Source of the DNA: Micromonospora chersina | GTDB taxonomy: Bacteria; Actinomycetota; Actinomycetes; Mycobacteriales; Micromonosporaceae | DNA: 64,000 nt | Assembly: GCF_900091475.1 (NCBI RefSeq) | Contig: NZ_FMIB01000002.1 | Span: 1,364,001-1,428,000 of the forward strand | Direction: 5' to 3' | Shown here: positions 38,980 through 47,372 of the stretch, piece after piece | Numbering within the stretch: the stretch's first letter is position 1 | How the letters are laid out: every line of letters starts with the position of its first letter | Notes under the pieces: model-generated | Told to the model about the DNA's origin: nothing | What the model saw: the letters and a program-made list of their open reading frames with translations, nothing else | Database searches by the model: none | Program-made: the position numbers and the translations under genes

Positions 38980-41856
38980 TCAGGTGGCGTACACCTCGAA
39001 CTCGCCGAGCTGGCCCGCCGGCCAGCCGGTGTTGCCGGTGAAGGTCAGCCGCAGGTAGCGGCGGCCGGCGGACGGGAAGGTGACGGTGGCGGTGTTGCCG
39101 GTGGCCGGATCGAACGTGTAGCCGGCCGACGCCTTCACCGTGGTCCAGGTCGACCCGTCCGTCGAGCCGAGGACCGACAGCGTCTGGGTGCGGGCCTGCC
39201 AGGCCGAGGACGGCGGCAGCTTCAGCACGACCCGGGACACCGGGTACGTCGCGCCGAGGTCCACGGTGAGCGACTGCGGGAAGGCGTTGTTGGCGCTCTC
39301 CCAGTAGGTGCCGGCGTTGCCGTCGACCGTGTTGGCCGCGCCGTACACGTCGGCGTGGCTGGTCTCGGTGACCGGCCGCCCGGCGGCCAGGTTGCCGGTC
39401 GGCGGCGGCGGGGTGGTGGTCGGGGGCGGCGTGGTGGTCGGCGGCGGTGTGGTGGTGCTGCCGCCGTACACCTCGAACTCGGCGGCCTGGCCCGCCGGCC
39501 ACCCGGTGTTGCCGGTGACGCTGAGCCGCAGGTGCCGCCGCTCCCCCGCCGTGAGCGGGATCGTCACGGTGTTGCCGGTGGCCGGGTCGAAGGTGTAGCC
39601 GGCCGACGCCTTCAGCGTGGACCAGGTGGACCCGTCGGTCGAGCCGAGCACGGACAGCGTCTGGGTACGCCGCTCCCAGCCCGGCGGCAGCTTCACCACC
39701 ACCCGGTCGACGGTGCGCGCCGACCCGAGGTCCACGGTCAGCGACTGCGGGAACGCGTTGTTGGCGCTCTCCCAGTAGGTGCCGGCGTTGCCGTCCACCG
39801 CGTTCGCCGCCGCGTACGTCTGGGTGCTGCTGGACGCGGTGGCCGGCCGACCGAGGGCGAGGTTGCCGCCCGACGGCGGCGGGGTGGTCGGCGTCGGGCT
39901 CGGGGTCGGGCTGGGCGTCGGGCTGGTCGGGGTCGGGGTGGGCGGGCTCGACGGGCCGTTGCCCCACTGCGGCTCGGGCCAGGGCCCGCAGTACGGGCTC
40001 GCCGAGTACCAGCCGGAGTTGCCGGCGCCCTGGGTGATCTGGAAGCCGCTGCCGACGCAGTTGTACATGGGGTTGGCCTGGGCGATGCCGCTGGCCCGGA
40101 CGCCTGTGAAGCTGACCTGGCTGGGCGCCTGCACCTGGAGCGCGAAGGTGCCCGCGCCGTCGATGCGCACGTTGTTCAGGTTGATCCCGCTGGTCTGGCC
40201 CTCGATCCAGTGCAGCGCCGCGTAGGAGCTGTCCAGGATGTCGGTGTCGGTGACGTTGATGGTGGCGCCCTGGATCGGCTCGTTGAGCGCCGAGAACCAG
40301 AGCGCGCCGACGCCGAACCGCCAGTTGTAGTCGGAGTTGCCGTTGCGGATCAGGGTGTTGCGGGCGACGGTGATCGTGCCGGCGACCGCGGTCGGGCCGT
40401 TGACGCCGGGATAGCGGTTGGCCACGTGGATGCCGCCGCCGTTGGTCACCGAGTCGGCGGTGACGTTGTCGGTGATCCGGATGTCCCGGCCGCCGTAGGT
40501 GACCAGGTTGTTGGCCAGGATGGTGACGCCGACGGTGTTGAAGGTGAAGGCGTTGTTGACGTTCGGTACGCTCTGCGCCCACATGGCCAGGCCGTCGTCG
40601 CCGGTGTTGCGGACGAAGGTGTTGGTCACCGTGGAGTTGGTGACGCCCCAGTGGAAGTTCACCCCGTCGGCGGTCTGGTCGAGGATCCGGCTGTTGCGGA
40701 TGGTGAAGTTGTCCATGGGGCCGTCCATCCAGGCGCCGACCTTGGTGTGCTGCAACCAGAGGTTGTCCACCACCGAGTTCGACATGGCACCGCCCAGGGC
40801 GTTGACCTGGTCCTCGTCCACCCGCTCCCGGATGTCGCCGATGATGGCGAAGTCCCGCAGGGTGACGTTGCGGCTGGGCCCGCCGGCCTCGTGCGGCCGG
40901 ATCTCGCCCCCGTAGCCGCCGCCGGGCACGTACTTGCCGTAGATGCCGGCGGCCCGCTTGCGGTCGGTGGGGTGCCGGCCACCGAGCACCGAGTACCAGG
41001 GCCCGGCGCCGCGCAGGGTCACCCCGTCGACCACCACGTGGTCCCAGAGCGTGAAGGTGCCGGCGGGGATCCAGACGGTCTTCCCCTGGGCCCGGCCGGC
41101 GTCCACGGCGGCCTGGAACTTCGCTGTCGAGTCGGTGGCGCCCGTGGGGTCGGCGCCGAAGTCGGTGACCGCGTCCAGCACGCCGGCGGGCTTGGCGATC
41201 TGGCCGCCGACCAGCTCGAAGTCGGCCAGGTCGATGGTGAAGGTGGGCGACTGCGCGGTCGAGGAGACCTGGAGGCGGATCTTCGTGCCGGCCGGGTAGG
41301 TCGTGCCGAACAGGGTGCGGGTCTCGTCGTAGAAGTGGTGCGGGTTGGTGTCGCCGGGGTTGTTGTTGAACGGGTAACCGCCGTAGTACCAGCCGTACCG
41401 GGAGGTGACCGGGACCGACTTGACCAGGGCGCCGCCGGCGCGCAGGTCGATACTGGCGTCCCGGCCCGTGCCGGCGGCGCTGTCCGGCAGGCTGTAGCGG
41501 AAGGTGACCGCGTTGGCGGGCGCCGTGAGGGTGAACTCGACGTACTCGCCGACGGCGTCGAGGGTGACCGCCTCCCGGCCGGACGCCTCCGACGGGAGGG
41601 TGCCGTAGCGGCGGTCGGGGCCGATCCGGGTGCCGGTATGGACGGCCTTCTCCGCCTCCTGCTCGACGAAGGGCACTGTCGCGCCACGGCCCGCGATGTC
41701 GAACGGGGACAGCCCGGCGGCCCGGGCCGGGGTGGCGGTGGTGGTGAGCGCCACGACGGTGACGGAGGTGGCGGCCAGCGCGGCGCCGGCGAGGGCGGCC
41801 AGCCCCGCGCGGAGCCGGCGGCGGCGCGGGTGGTGCGGGGTGGTGTGGTCGGCCAT
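38980..41856 (-). CDS. GH87-like secreted alpha-1,3-glucanase candidate with two discoidin domains (958 aa)
   Basis: The product is 958 residues. A long signal peptide (1-46, with RRRRLRAGLAALAG and ATPARA) precedes a CBM6/35-like module (about 55-215: GRGATVPFVEQEAEKAVHTG, EASGREAVTL, GEYVEFTL) and a right-handed beta-helix (about 225-630). Asp397 (TADGVNFHWG) and Asp420/Asp421 (NTGDDGLAMW) give the D-x22-DD spacing of the GH87 active site. A Pro/Thr linker (about 640-665) leads to two discoidin domains (about 667-800 and 825-958), each closing with GWPAGQ and EFEVY. The ATG follows AAAGGGAG. It would cut alpha-1,3-glucan outside the cell for the adjacent importer. Confidence 0.88.
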   Translation of the reverse strand: MADHTTPHHPRRRRLRAGLAALAGAALAATSVTVVALTTTATPARAAGLSPFDIAGRGATVPFVEQEAEKAVHTGTRIGPDRRYGTLPSEASGREAVTLDAVGEYVEFTLTAPANAVTFRYSLPDSAAGTGRDASIDLRAGGALVKSVPVTSRYGWYYGGYPFNNNPGDTNPHHFYDETRTLFGTTYPAGTKIRLQVSSTAQSPTFTIDLADFELVGGQIAKPAGVLDAVTDFGADPTGATDSTAKFQAAVDAGRAQGKTVWIPAGTFTLWDHVVVDGVTLRGAGPWYSVLGGRHPTDRKRAAGIYGKYVPGGGYGGEIRPHEAGGPSRNVTLRDFAIIGDIRERVDEDQVNALGGAMSNSVVDNLWLQHTKVGAWMDGPMDNFTIRNSRILDQTADGVNFHWGVTNSTVTNTFVRNTGDDGLAMWAQSVPNVNNAFTFNTVGVTILANNLVTYGGRDIRITDNVTADSVTNGGGIHVANRYPGVNGPTAVAGTITVARNTLIRNGNSDYNWRFGVGALWFSALNEPIQGATINVTDTDILDSSYAALHWIEGQTSGINLNNVRIDGAGTFALQVQAPSQVSFTGVRASGIAQANPMYNCVGSGFQITQGAGNSGWYSASPYCGPWPEPQWGNGPSSPPTPTPTSPTPSPTPSPTPTTPPPSGGNLALGRPATASSSTQTYAAANAVDGNAGTYWESANNAFPQSLTVDLGSARTVDRVVVKLPPGWERRTQTLSVLGSTDGSTWSTLKASAGYTFDPATGNTVTIPLTAGERRHLRLSVTGNTGWPAGQAAEFEVYGGSTTTPPPTTTPPPTTTPPPPTGNLAAGRPVTETSHADVYGAANTVDGNAGTYWESANNAFPQSLTVDLGATYPVSRVVLKLPPSSAWQARTQTLSVLGSTDGSTWTTVKASAGYTFDPATGNTATVTFPSAGRRYLRLTFTGNTGWPAGQLGEFEVYAT

Positions 41857-41932
41857 GAGGGGTGCGCTCCCTTTCGTCGGATGGCCAGGTCCCCCGTGCG
41901 GTGCGGTGTCTCGCTCCTCCTTCCTGCTCGGG

Positions 41933-41966
41933 CGGCGCCGGCGGCCGGGACGGGCCGCCGACGCCG
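41933..41966 (-). terminator. Intercistronic hairpin after the GH13 gene
   Basis: CGGCG-c-CGGCGGCC (41933-41946) pairs with GGCCGCCG-a-CGCCG (41953-41966) with a single C/A mismatch and a six-base loop. It lies seven bases after the GH13 stop. Confidence 0.65.
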
Positions 41967-41973
41967 GGTACTG

Positions 41974-43599
41974 TCAGCGGGTCCGCAGCCAGGCCGCGGT
42001 GTCCGGCGGCAGCCGGTCGTCGTCGAGCGGTCCGCTGGCGAGCAGCAGCCGCTCGTGCGCGGGCAGCGGCACGGCGGCCGCGGAGAGGTTGACCACGCAG
42101 GTGAAGCCGGGATCGCGGGCGAAGGCGAGCACCTTGTCGGGGGCGGGCAGCCAGGTGAGCCCGCCGTCGCCGAGCGCGGCCTCGGACCGGCGGATCCCGA
42201 TGGCCGCCCGGTAGAGCTCCAGCATCGAGTGCGGGTCACCGGTCTGCGCCCGGACCGTGCGGTCCTTCCAGTCGGCCGGCTGGGGCAACCAGGGCGCGGC
42301 CGCCGCACCGTCGGGGCTGAACCCGAACGGCGGGGCGTCACCGGTCCAGGGCAGCGGCACCCGGCAGCCGTCCCGGCCGGGGTCGACCCGGCCGGACCGT
42401 TCCCACATCGGGTCCTGGCGCAGCTCGTACGGGATGTCCTCGACCTCCCAGAGCCCCAGCTCCTCCCCCTGGTAGACGTACGCGGCGCCGGGCAGCGCCA
42501 GGGACAGCAGCGCGGCGGCCCGCGCCCGACGGGTGCCGAGTTCCAGGTCGGTGGGGATGCCCTCGCGCTTGGCGGCGAAGCTGAACCGGGTGTCCGCCCG
42601 GCCGTAGCGGGTGACGTGCCGGGTGACGTCGTGGTTGGAGAGCACCCAGGTGGCCGGCGCGCCGACCGGCGCGTGGGCGCTCAGCGTCCCGTCGATGCTC
42701 TCGCGCAGCGCCGCGGCGTCCCAGGCACAGCCGAGGAAGTCGAAGTTGAAGGCGGCGTGCAGCTCGTCCGGGCGCAGGTAGTTGGCGAACCGCTGCCGAT
42801 CCGGCAGCCACACCTCGCCGATCAGGGCCCGGTCGCCCGGGTAGGAGTCGGCCACCCGCCGCCAGTCGCGGTAGATCTCGTGCACCCCGTCGAGGTCGCG
42901 GAAGGGATGCGGCCGGTCGGGCAGGGTCTCCGGCAGCGTCCCGTCCTTGACCAGCAGCCCGGCCGAGTCGATCCGGATGCCGTCCACCCCGCGGTCGAAC
43001 CAGAACCGCAGGATGTCCTCGAACTCGGCGCGCACCCGCGGGTGGTCCCAGTTGAAGTCCGGCTGCTCGGGGGCGAACAGGTGCAGGTACCAGTCGCCGG
43101 GAGTGCCGTCCGGGTTGACGGTCCGGGTCCAGGTCGGGCCGCCGAACTCGCCGATCCAGTCGGTGGGCCGCTGGTCGCCTCCGGGCCCGCGGCCGGGGCG
43201 GAACCAGAACAGCTCCCGCTCCGGCGCGTCCGGCCCGCCGGCGAGGGCGGCCTGGAACCAGGGGTGCGCGTCGGAGCAGTGGTTCGGCACGACGTCGACG
43301 ATGGTCCGGATGCCGAGCGCGTGCGCCTCGCTGATCAGCGCCTCCGCCTCGGCGAGGGTGCCGAAGACCGGGTCGATGTCGCGGTAGTCGGCCACGTCGT
43401 AGCCGGCGTCGGCCATGGGTGAGGGGTACCAGGGGCTGAACCAGATCGCGTCGATGCCGAGCTCGGCCAGGTAGGGCAGCCGGGACCGGATGCCGGCGAT
43501 GTCACCGACGCCGTCGCCACCGCCGTCGGCGAAGCTCCGCGGGTACACCTGGTAGATCACCGCTCCACGCCACCACGGACCGCTGTCTGGTGTGGACAC
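41974..43599 (-). CDS. GH13 alpha-glucosidase (intracellular)
   Basis: The product is about 541 residues without a signal peptide. The GH13 TIM barrel is complete: VVPNH region, catalytic nucleophile Asp211 in GIRIDSA, acid/base Glu262 in LIGEVW, and Asp324 in LSNHDV. WWRGAVIYQVYPRSFADGGGDGVGDIAGI is the typical start of oligo-alpha-glucosidases of the GH13_23/30 type. It hydrolyses short alpha-glucosides to glucose. It follows two sugar permease genes in the same array, so it probably acts on imported nigero- or malto-oligosaccharides; linkage preference is not readable. The GTG at 43599 has AGCAGG upstream; a GTG two codons earlier is possible. Confidence 0.93.
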   Translation of the reverse strand: MSTPDSGPWWRGAVIYQVYPRSFADGGGDGVGDIAGIRSRLPYLAELGIDAIWFSPWYPSPMADAGYDVADYRDIDPVFGTLAEAEALISEAHALGIRTIVDVVPNHCSDAHPWFQAALAGGPDAPERELFWFRPGRGPGGDQRPTDWIGEFGGPTWTRTVNPDGTPGDWYLHLFAPEQPDFNWDHPRVRAEFEDILRFWFDRGVDGIRIDSAGLLVKDGTLPETLPDRPHPFRDLDGVHEIYRDWRRVADSYPGDRALIGEVWLPDRQRFANYLRPDELHAAFNFDFLGCAWDAAALRESIDGTLSAHAPVGAPATWVLSNHDVTRHVTRYGRADTRFSFAAKREGIPTDLELGTRRARAAALLSLALPGAAYVYQGEELGLWEVEDIPYELRQDPMWERSGRVDPGRDGCRVPLPWTGDAPPFGFSPDGAAAAPWLPQPADWKDRTVRAQTGDPHSMLELYRAAIGIRRSEAALGDGGLTWLPAPDKVLAFARDPGFTCVVNLSAAAVPLPAHERLLLASGPLDDDRLPPDTAAWLRTR

Positions 43600-43713
43600 G
43601 AGCACCTGCTTTCTGCGTCGGTACGTCGGCGGGTTCGCCGGACCTGGATGTGGGGGCCGGGCGAACTGTCGTCGTTCGCCGCGGGAGGTGTCGCCGGTGG
43701 GGTGCGGGTGCGG

Positions 43714-44601
43714 TCAGCCCTTGAGGCTGCCGGTGGTCAGGCCCGACATGATGTTCCGCTGGAAGATCAGGAAGATGACGACTGTCGGGATCGCCGCGAT
43801 GACCGAGGCGGCGATCACCACGTTCATGGGCGTGCCACCGGAGAAGGCGTAGATGCCGACGCTCACCGTCCGGGTCTCGGGCGACGGCATGACCAGCTTC
43901 GGCCAGAGGAAGTCCTTCCAGACCGCCGTCACCGCGAAGATCGAGACCACGCCGAGGATGGGCCGCGACATCGGCAGGATGATCGACCAGAGGGTACGCA
44001 GCGGGGTGGCGCCGTCCACGAGGGCCGCCGCCATGAGGTCCTCGGGGATCGAGTCGAAGAACCGTTTCAGCAGGAAGATGTTGAACCCGTTCGCGACCAG
44101 GGGCAGCCAGATGGCGAACGGCGAGTCGAGCAGGTTGAGGTGCAGGATCGGCAGGTCGATCACGGTCACGTACTGCGGGACGATGAGCACCATGGCCGGG
44201 ATCATCAGCGTGGCCAGCATCAGGCCGAGGATCACGTTGCCGAGCACCGGCCGGAGCTTCGACAGGGCGTACGCCGCGGCGGTGTCGAGGACGAGTTGGA
44301 AGAGCACCGCGCCGGCGGCGTAGTAGAACGTGTTGAACAGCAGCTTGGCGAGGCGCAGGTTGGTCCACGCGTCGACGTAGTTCTGCGGCTGGGGATCCTT
44401 CGGGAACAGCGACGGCGGGGTCTGCGCGATCTCCTGGCCGGACTTGAGTGCGCCGGTGACCATCCAGTAGAGCGGCCCGATGAAGACCAGCGTGAACACC
44501 ACCACCACGACGGCGAGCAGCGTCCAGTAGATGACCCTGCCGCGCCCACGGGTGAGCTGGGCCTGGGAGATGAGGGTCCGGGTGCCGGAGTCCTGTGCCA
44601 T
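43714..44601 (-). CDS. Carbohydrate ABC transporter permease (MalG type)
   Basis: The product is 295 residues with six transmembrane helices. The EAA loop, which contacts the ATPase, reads AAALVDGATPLRTLWSIILPMSRPILGV. The N-terminal cytoplasmic part and LVFIGPLYWMVTGALKSGQEIAQTPPSLFPKDPQPQNYVDAW are typical of MalG-like subunits of CUT1 transporters. It starts 12 bases after the partner permease and is followed by the GH13 gene. No ATP-binding subunit is present in the locus. Confidence 0.95.
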   Translation of the reverse strand: MAQDSGTRTLISQAQLTRGRGRVIYWTLLAVVVVVFTLVFIGPLYWMVTGALKSGQEIAQTPPSLFPKDPQPQNYVDAWTNLRLAKLLFNTFYYAAGAVLFQLVLDTAAAYALSKLRPVLGNVILGLMLATLMIPAMVLIVPQYVTVIDLPILHLNLLDSPFAIWLPLVANGFNIFLLKRFFDSIPEDLMAAALVDGATPLRTLWSIILPMSRPILGVVSIFAVTAVWKDFLWPKLVMPSPETRTVSVGIYAFSGGTPMNVVIAASVIAAIPTVVIFLIFQRNIMSGLTTGSLKG

Positions 44602-44613
44602 TCCTGGTCCGTC

Positions 44614-45570
44614 CTAGTCCTGTTTCGCGGTCAGCCGCACGTAGACGGCGGAGAAGCCGGCCAGCACCACGAGCATGATCACGCCGAGCGCCGCGGCGCC
44701 GTTGAGGTCGTTCTGGAAGAAGCCGTGCTGGTAGATGAGGTACGCGACCGAGGTCGCGGAGTCCCCGGTGCCGGCGCCGTTGGCGAGGATCAGCGGCTCG
44801 ATGAAGAGCTGCATGGTGGCGACGATCTGCATCATCGCCAGCAGGGCGAGGATGAGCCGGGTCTGCGGGATGGTCACGTGCCGGATCCGCCGCCAGATCC
44901 CGGCGCCGTCGAGTTCGGCCGCCTCGTAGAGCTCTCCGGGGATGTTCTGCAGCGCCGCCAGGTAGATGAGTACGGCGCTGCCCATGTTCATCCAGGTGGA
45001 GGCCAGCACCATGGCGGGCATGGTCATGCCGGGTGACTGCATCCACTCCGACGTGGGCAGGTGCAGCGCCGCGAGGATCGCGTTGAACAGCCCCGCCTCG
45101 CTGGGGTCGTACGCGTAGAACTTGAAGAGGAACAGCGCCGAGGCCGGCGGCAGCATCACCGGCAGGTAGACCAGGATCCGCAGGTAACCCTTGGCGTGGC
45201 GGAACTCGTTGAGCAGGATCGCCACGAAGAACGGCACCGCGTACCCGAGGACGAGCGCGAGGGCGGTGAAGTAGAACGTGTTCTGCCAGGCGGTCCAGAA
45301 GCTGGGGTCGTCGATGATGCGGGTGTAGTTGTCCCAGCCCACCCAGGTCGTCTCGCCCCGGCGGGTGCGCTGGAAGCTCATCACGATGCCGCGCACCATC
45401 GGGTACCAGGAGAAGACGGCGAAGCAGAGGACCGCCCCGATCAGGAACGCGTGCCCGGTGAGGTTGTCCCGTACCTTGCGGCCGAGGCCCCCACGACGTG
45501 GCGGTGACGGGTACGGCGGCCCGGAGCGACCCGCTCGTCTGGTGGTACCCGGGACGGTGGTGATGGCCAA
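44614..45570 (-). CDS. Carbohydrate ABC transporter permease (MalF type)
   Basis: The product is 318 residues with six transmembrane helices: HAFLIGAVLCFAVFSWYPMVRGIVMSFQ opens the family pattern, and the EAA loop is YEAAELDGAGIWRRIRHVTIPQTRLIL. It uses a TTG start (45570) with AGGAG five bases upstream; no ATG is near the family start. The basic N-terminus (TTRRAGRSGPPYPSPPRRGGLGRKVRDN) is cytoplasmic. It pairs with the following MalG-type subunit to form the channel of a CUT1 importer fed by the preceding lipoprotein. Confidence 0.95.
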   Translation of the reverse strand: MAITTVPGTTRRAGRSGPPYPSPPRRGGLGRKVRDNLTGHAFLIGAVLCFAVFSWYPMVRGIVMSFQRTRRGETTWVGWDNYTRIIDDPSFWTAWQNTFYFTALALVLGYAVPFFVAILLNEFRHAKGYLRILVYLPVMLPPASALFLFKFYAYDPSEAGLFNAILAALHLPTSEWMQSPGMTMPAMVLASTWMNMGSAVLIYLAALQNIPGELYEAAELDGAGIWRRIRHVTIPQTRLILALLAMMQIVATMQLFIEPLILANGAGTGDSATSVAYLIYQHGFFQNDLNGAAALGVIMLVVLAGFSAVYVRLTAKQD

Positions 45571-45615
45571 GACGTCTCCTGCGGAAGGTGGGTGGCCGGA
45601 CGGTGTGCGGACGGA

Positions 45616-45646
45616 GGGTGGGGGCCGGGGATGCCGGCCCCCACCC
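45616..45646 (-). terminator. Hairpin between binding-protein and permease genes
   Basis: GGGTGGGGGCCGG (45616-45628) pairs perfectly with CCGGCCCCCACCC (45634-45646) around GGATG, nine bases after the binding-protein stop. In other sugar operons a hairpin at this point keeps binding-protein mRNA more abundant than permease mRNA; the same is inferred here. Confidence 0.75.
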
Positions 45647-45654
45647 GCGCCGGG

Positions 45655-47034
45655 TCAGCTCCCGGCGGCCAGCAGCTGGTTGACCTTGTCCTCGGCCGTC
45701 TTGAGCAGCGCGTCGATGTTCGCGTTCGGGTTCGTGAGGACCCCCGACATCGCGGCGTCGAGCACCGCGTAGATGGCCTGCGCGTTGCGGGGCTCGCCCT
45801 TGATCGGGACCGGGTTCGCCTCGAAGATCGCGAAGTTCGCGGTGTCCACGTTCGCGTTCGCCTTACGCAGCTCCAGCTCCTGCTTCTGCGCGTCGCTTCC
45901 GTTGGCGAACAGCAGCGGCTGGGGCAGGCCCACCGGGTAGTTCTGCGGCTTGGCCCGGACGTAGTCGAACTGGCCCTTGCCCGGGGTCAACTTCTGGTAC
46001 GCGATCCACTTCAGACCGGCCTTGACCTGCTCCGGGGTGAGGCCCTTCTTGAAGAAGTAGCCCTCACCGCCGCCGAGGGTCGCCTTCGCCGGGCCGTCCT
46101 GGCCGGGCAGCGGGCCCATGGCCCAGTCCTGGAACTTGCCCTGGAACTGGCTCACGATCGCCTGGGTGGCGTCCGGGGCGCCGATGAACATGCCGACCTT
46201 GCCCGCGCCGGCGTTGGTCAGCAGGTCGCCCCACTGCAGCAGTTGGCGGCTGCCCATGCTGTTGTCGCCGTACCGCATGTCCTTGAGGTTCTGGAGGACC
46301 TGCTTGCCCATGGCGTTGTTGAAGTCGGCCTTCTTGCCGTCCTCGCTGAGCACCTGGCCGCCCTGCGAGTAGAGCAGGGAGGTGAAGTGCCAGCCGCCGG
46401 TGTTGCCGGCGCTGTACTCCGAGTAGCCGGCGATGCCGTTGCCCAGCGCGGAGATCTTCTTGGCCGCCTCGCGGACCTCCGCCCAGGTCTTGGGCGGGTT
46501 GTTGACGTCGAGGCCCGCCCGCTGGAACAGGACCTTGTTGTAGACCAGGCCCATCGAGTAGTTCTTCACCGGGACGGCGTAGAGCTTGCCGCCGTCGGTG
46601 AAAACGCCCTTGAGTGCCGGGTCGATGCTGTCCCAGGTCGGGATCGTGTCCTTGGTGGCGTACTCCGTGATGTCCATGGCCTGACCGGAGTCGAGCACCT
46701 GCTGGAGATCGGTCATGTACCCGTAGAACACGTCGGTCACGGTGCCGCCGGCGAGGCGGGCCGTGAAGTCCGGCGGGTTGTTGCACTGCTCGCCGACGCT
46801 GACGCTCTTGATGACGATGTTCCGGTTCTGCTTCTGGAACTCGGCGACGTCGTCGTTCCAGTTCTTCAGCAGTTCCTTCTGTGCGCCGACCGGCTGGCAG
46901 TCGACGGTGATGGTGACCTTGCCGCTGGCGTCCTTCGCGGCGTCGTCGCTCTTCGTGGAGCAAGCCACGAGGCTGAGCCCCAGGCCGGCCACGAGCGCTA
47001 TCGCCGCAGCCTTCCGGTACTGCGGTACGGACAT
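45655..47034 (-). CDS. Sugar ABC transporter substrate-binding lipoprotein
   Basis: The product is 459 residues with a lipoprotein signal (lipidated Cys25 in SLVACS). The mature part is a cluster-B extracellular solute-binding protein: KVTITVDCQPVGAQKELLKNWNDDVAEFQ, then WDSIDPALKGVFTDGGKLYAVPVKNYSMGLVYNKVLFQRAGLDVNNPPKTWAEVREAAKK, with the PVKNYSMGLVYNK hinge typical of CUT1 proteins. It captures a glucan oligosaccharide for the two permeases encoded next. It is the first gene of the array and has a good promoter upstream. The AAGGG before the ATG fits. Confidence 0.95.
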   Translation of the reverse strand: MSVPQYRKAAAIALVAGLGLSLVACSTKSDDAAKDASGKVTITVDCQPVGAQKELLKNWNDDVAEFQKQNRNIVIKSVSVGEQCNNPPDFTARLAGGTVTDVFYGYMTDLQQVLDSGQAMDITEYATKDTIPTWDSIDPALKGVFTDGGKLYAVPVKNYSMGLVYNKVLFQRAGLDVNNPPKTWAEVREAAKKISALGNGIAGYSEYSAGNTGGWHFTSLLYSQGGQVLSEDGKKADFNNAMGKQVLQNLKDMRYGDNSMGSRQLLQWGDLLTNAGAGKVGMFIGAPDATQAIVSQFQGKFQDWAMGPLPGQDGPAKATLGGGEGYFFKKGLTPEQVKAGLKWIAYQKLTPGKGQFDYVRAKPQNYPVGLPQPLLFANGSDAQKQELELRKANANVDTANFAIFEANPVPIKGEPRNAQAIYAVLDAAMSGVLTNPNANIDALLKTAEDKVNQLLAAGS

Positions 47035-47129
47035 CTGTCCATCCCTTCGGGGAACGGGGTATCCATGGCGTTCGCTTGATCTGGCGTGAACGTCACCGCC
47101 TGACGCCGGGGCCAGGTGTGAGTGGAGTC

Positions 47130-47158
47130 ACTGTAGCGAGGTCGACTCATTGCGGCAA
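47130..47158 (-). promoter_or_regulatory. Promoter of the alpha-glucan transport/hydrolase array
   Basis: On the minus strand TTGCCG (complement of 47153-47158) and TACAGT (complement of 47130-47135) are separated by exactly 17 bases, a good housekeeping-sigma promoter. Transcription would start near 47123, leaving a leader of about 90 bases. The palindrome TTGCGGCAA (47150-47158) covers the -35 box and is a plausible repressor site. Confidence 0.65.
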
Positions 47159-47281
47159 GGTTTCGATCGTTTGCTGAAAGAACACGACTTCGTCACGACA
47201 GTTGCGACCAGCCCTGCGGGCCCGGTCCGGCTTCCGGCTTTCGTCCCTCTCGGAGCCCACCTCCGCCGGCAACGACGAAAC

Positions 47282-47312
47282 GGCCGCCGACCGCGGGTGG
47301 CGGTCGACGGCC
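47282..47312 (-). terminator. Terminator downstream of the LacI gene
   Basis: GGCCGCCGACCGC (47282-47294) and GCGGTCGACGGCC (47300-47312) form a 13-bp stem around GGGTG. The one non-Watson-Crick pair becomes a G-U pair in the minus-strand transcript, which is the LacI direction. Confidence 0.75.
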
Positions 47313-47372
47313 GGAGCGTCGGTGCGGATCGTCGGGGAGGCGGTGGGGTGCCGGAGGCGTCCGGCGGGATGG

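Larger units (their letters stand above)
47035..47372. other. 338-base intergenic region between the binding-protein and LacI genes
   Basis: This stretch holds no gene. It contains the promoter of the sugar array (47130-47158), a TTTCGATCGTTTGC segment (from 47161) that could be part of a LacI-type operator, and the LacI terminator (47282-47312). Nothing else was recognised. Confidence 0.6.

Noticed and set aside
38888..40582. An in-frame upstream extension of the 1427-residue glucanase that would give about 1990 residues
   Set aside because: The extension overlaps the preceding glucanase gene in another frame and encodes low-complexity sequence. A clear signal peptide begins at 38887.
38923..43422. 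A 1499-codon open frame on the plus strand, antisense to the glucanase and GH13 genes
   Set aside because: It is the complementary-strand frame of high-GC genes. Its translation is low-complexity Arg/Gly/Val-rich with no domain, whereas the minus-strand proteins have signal peptides, catalytic motifs and full domains.
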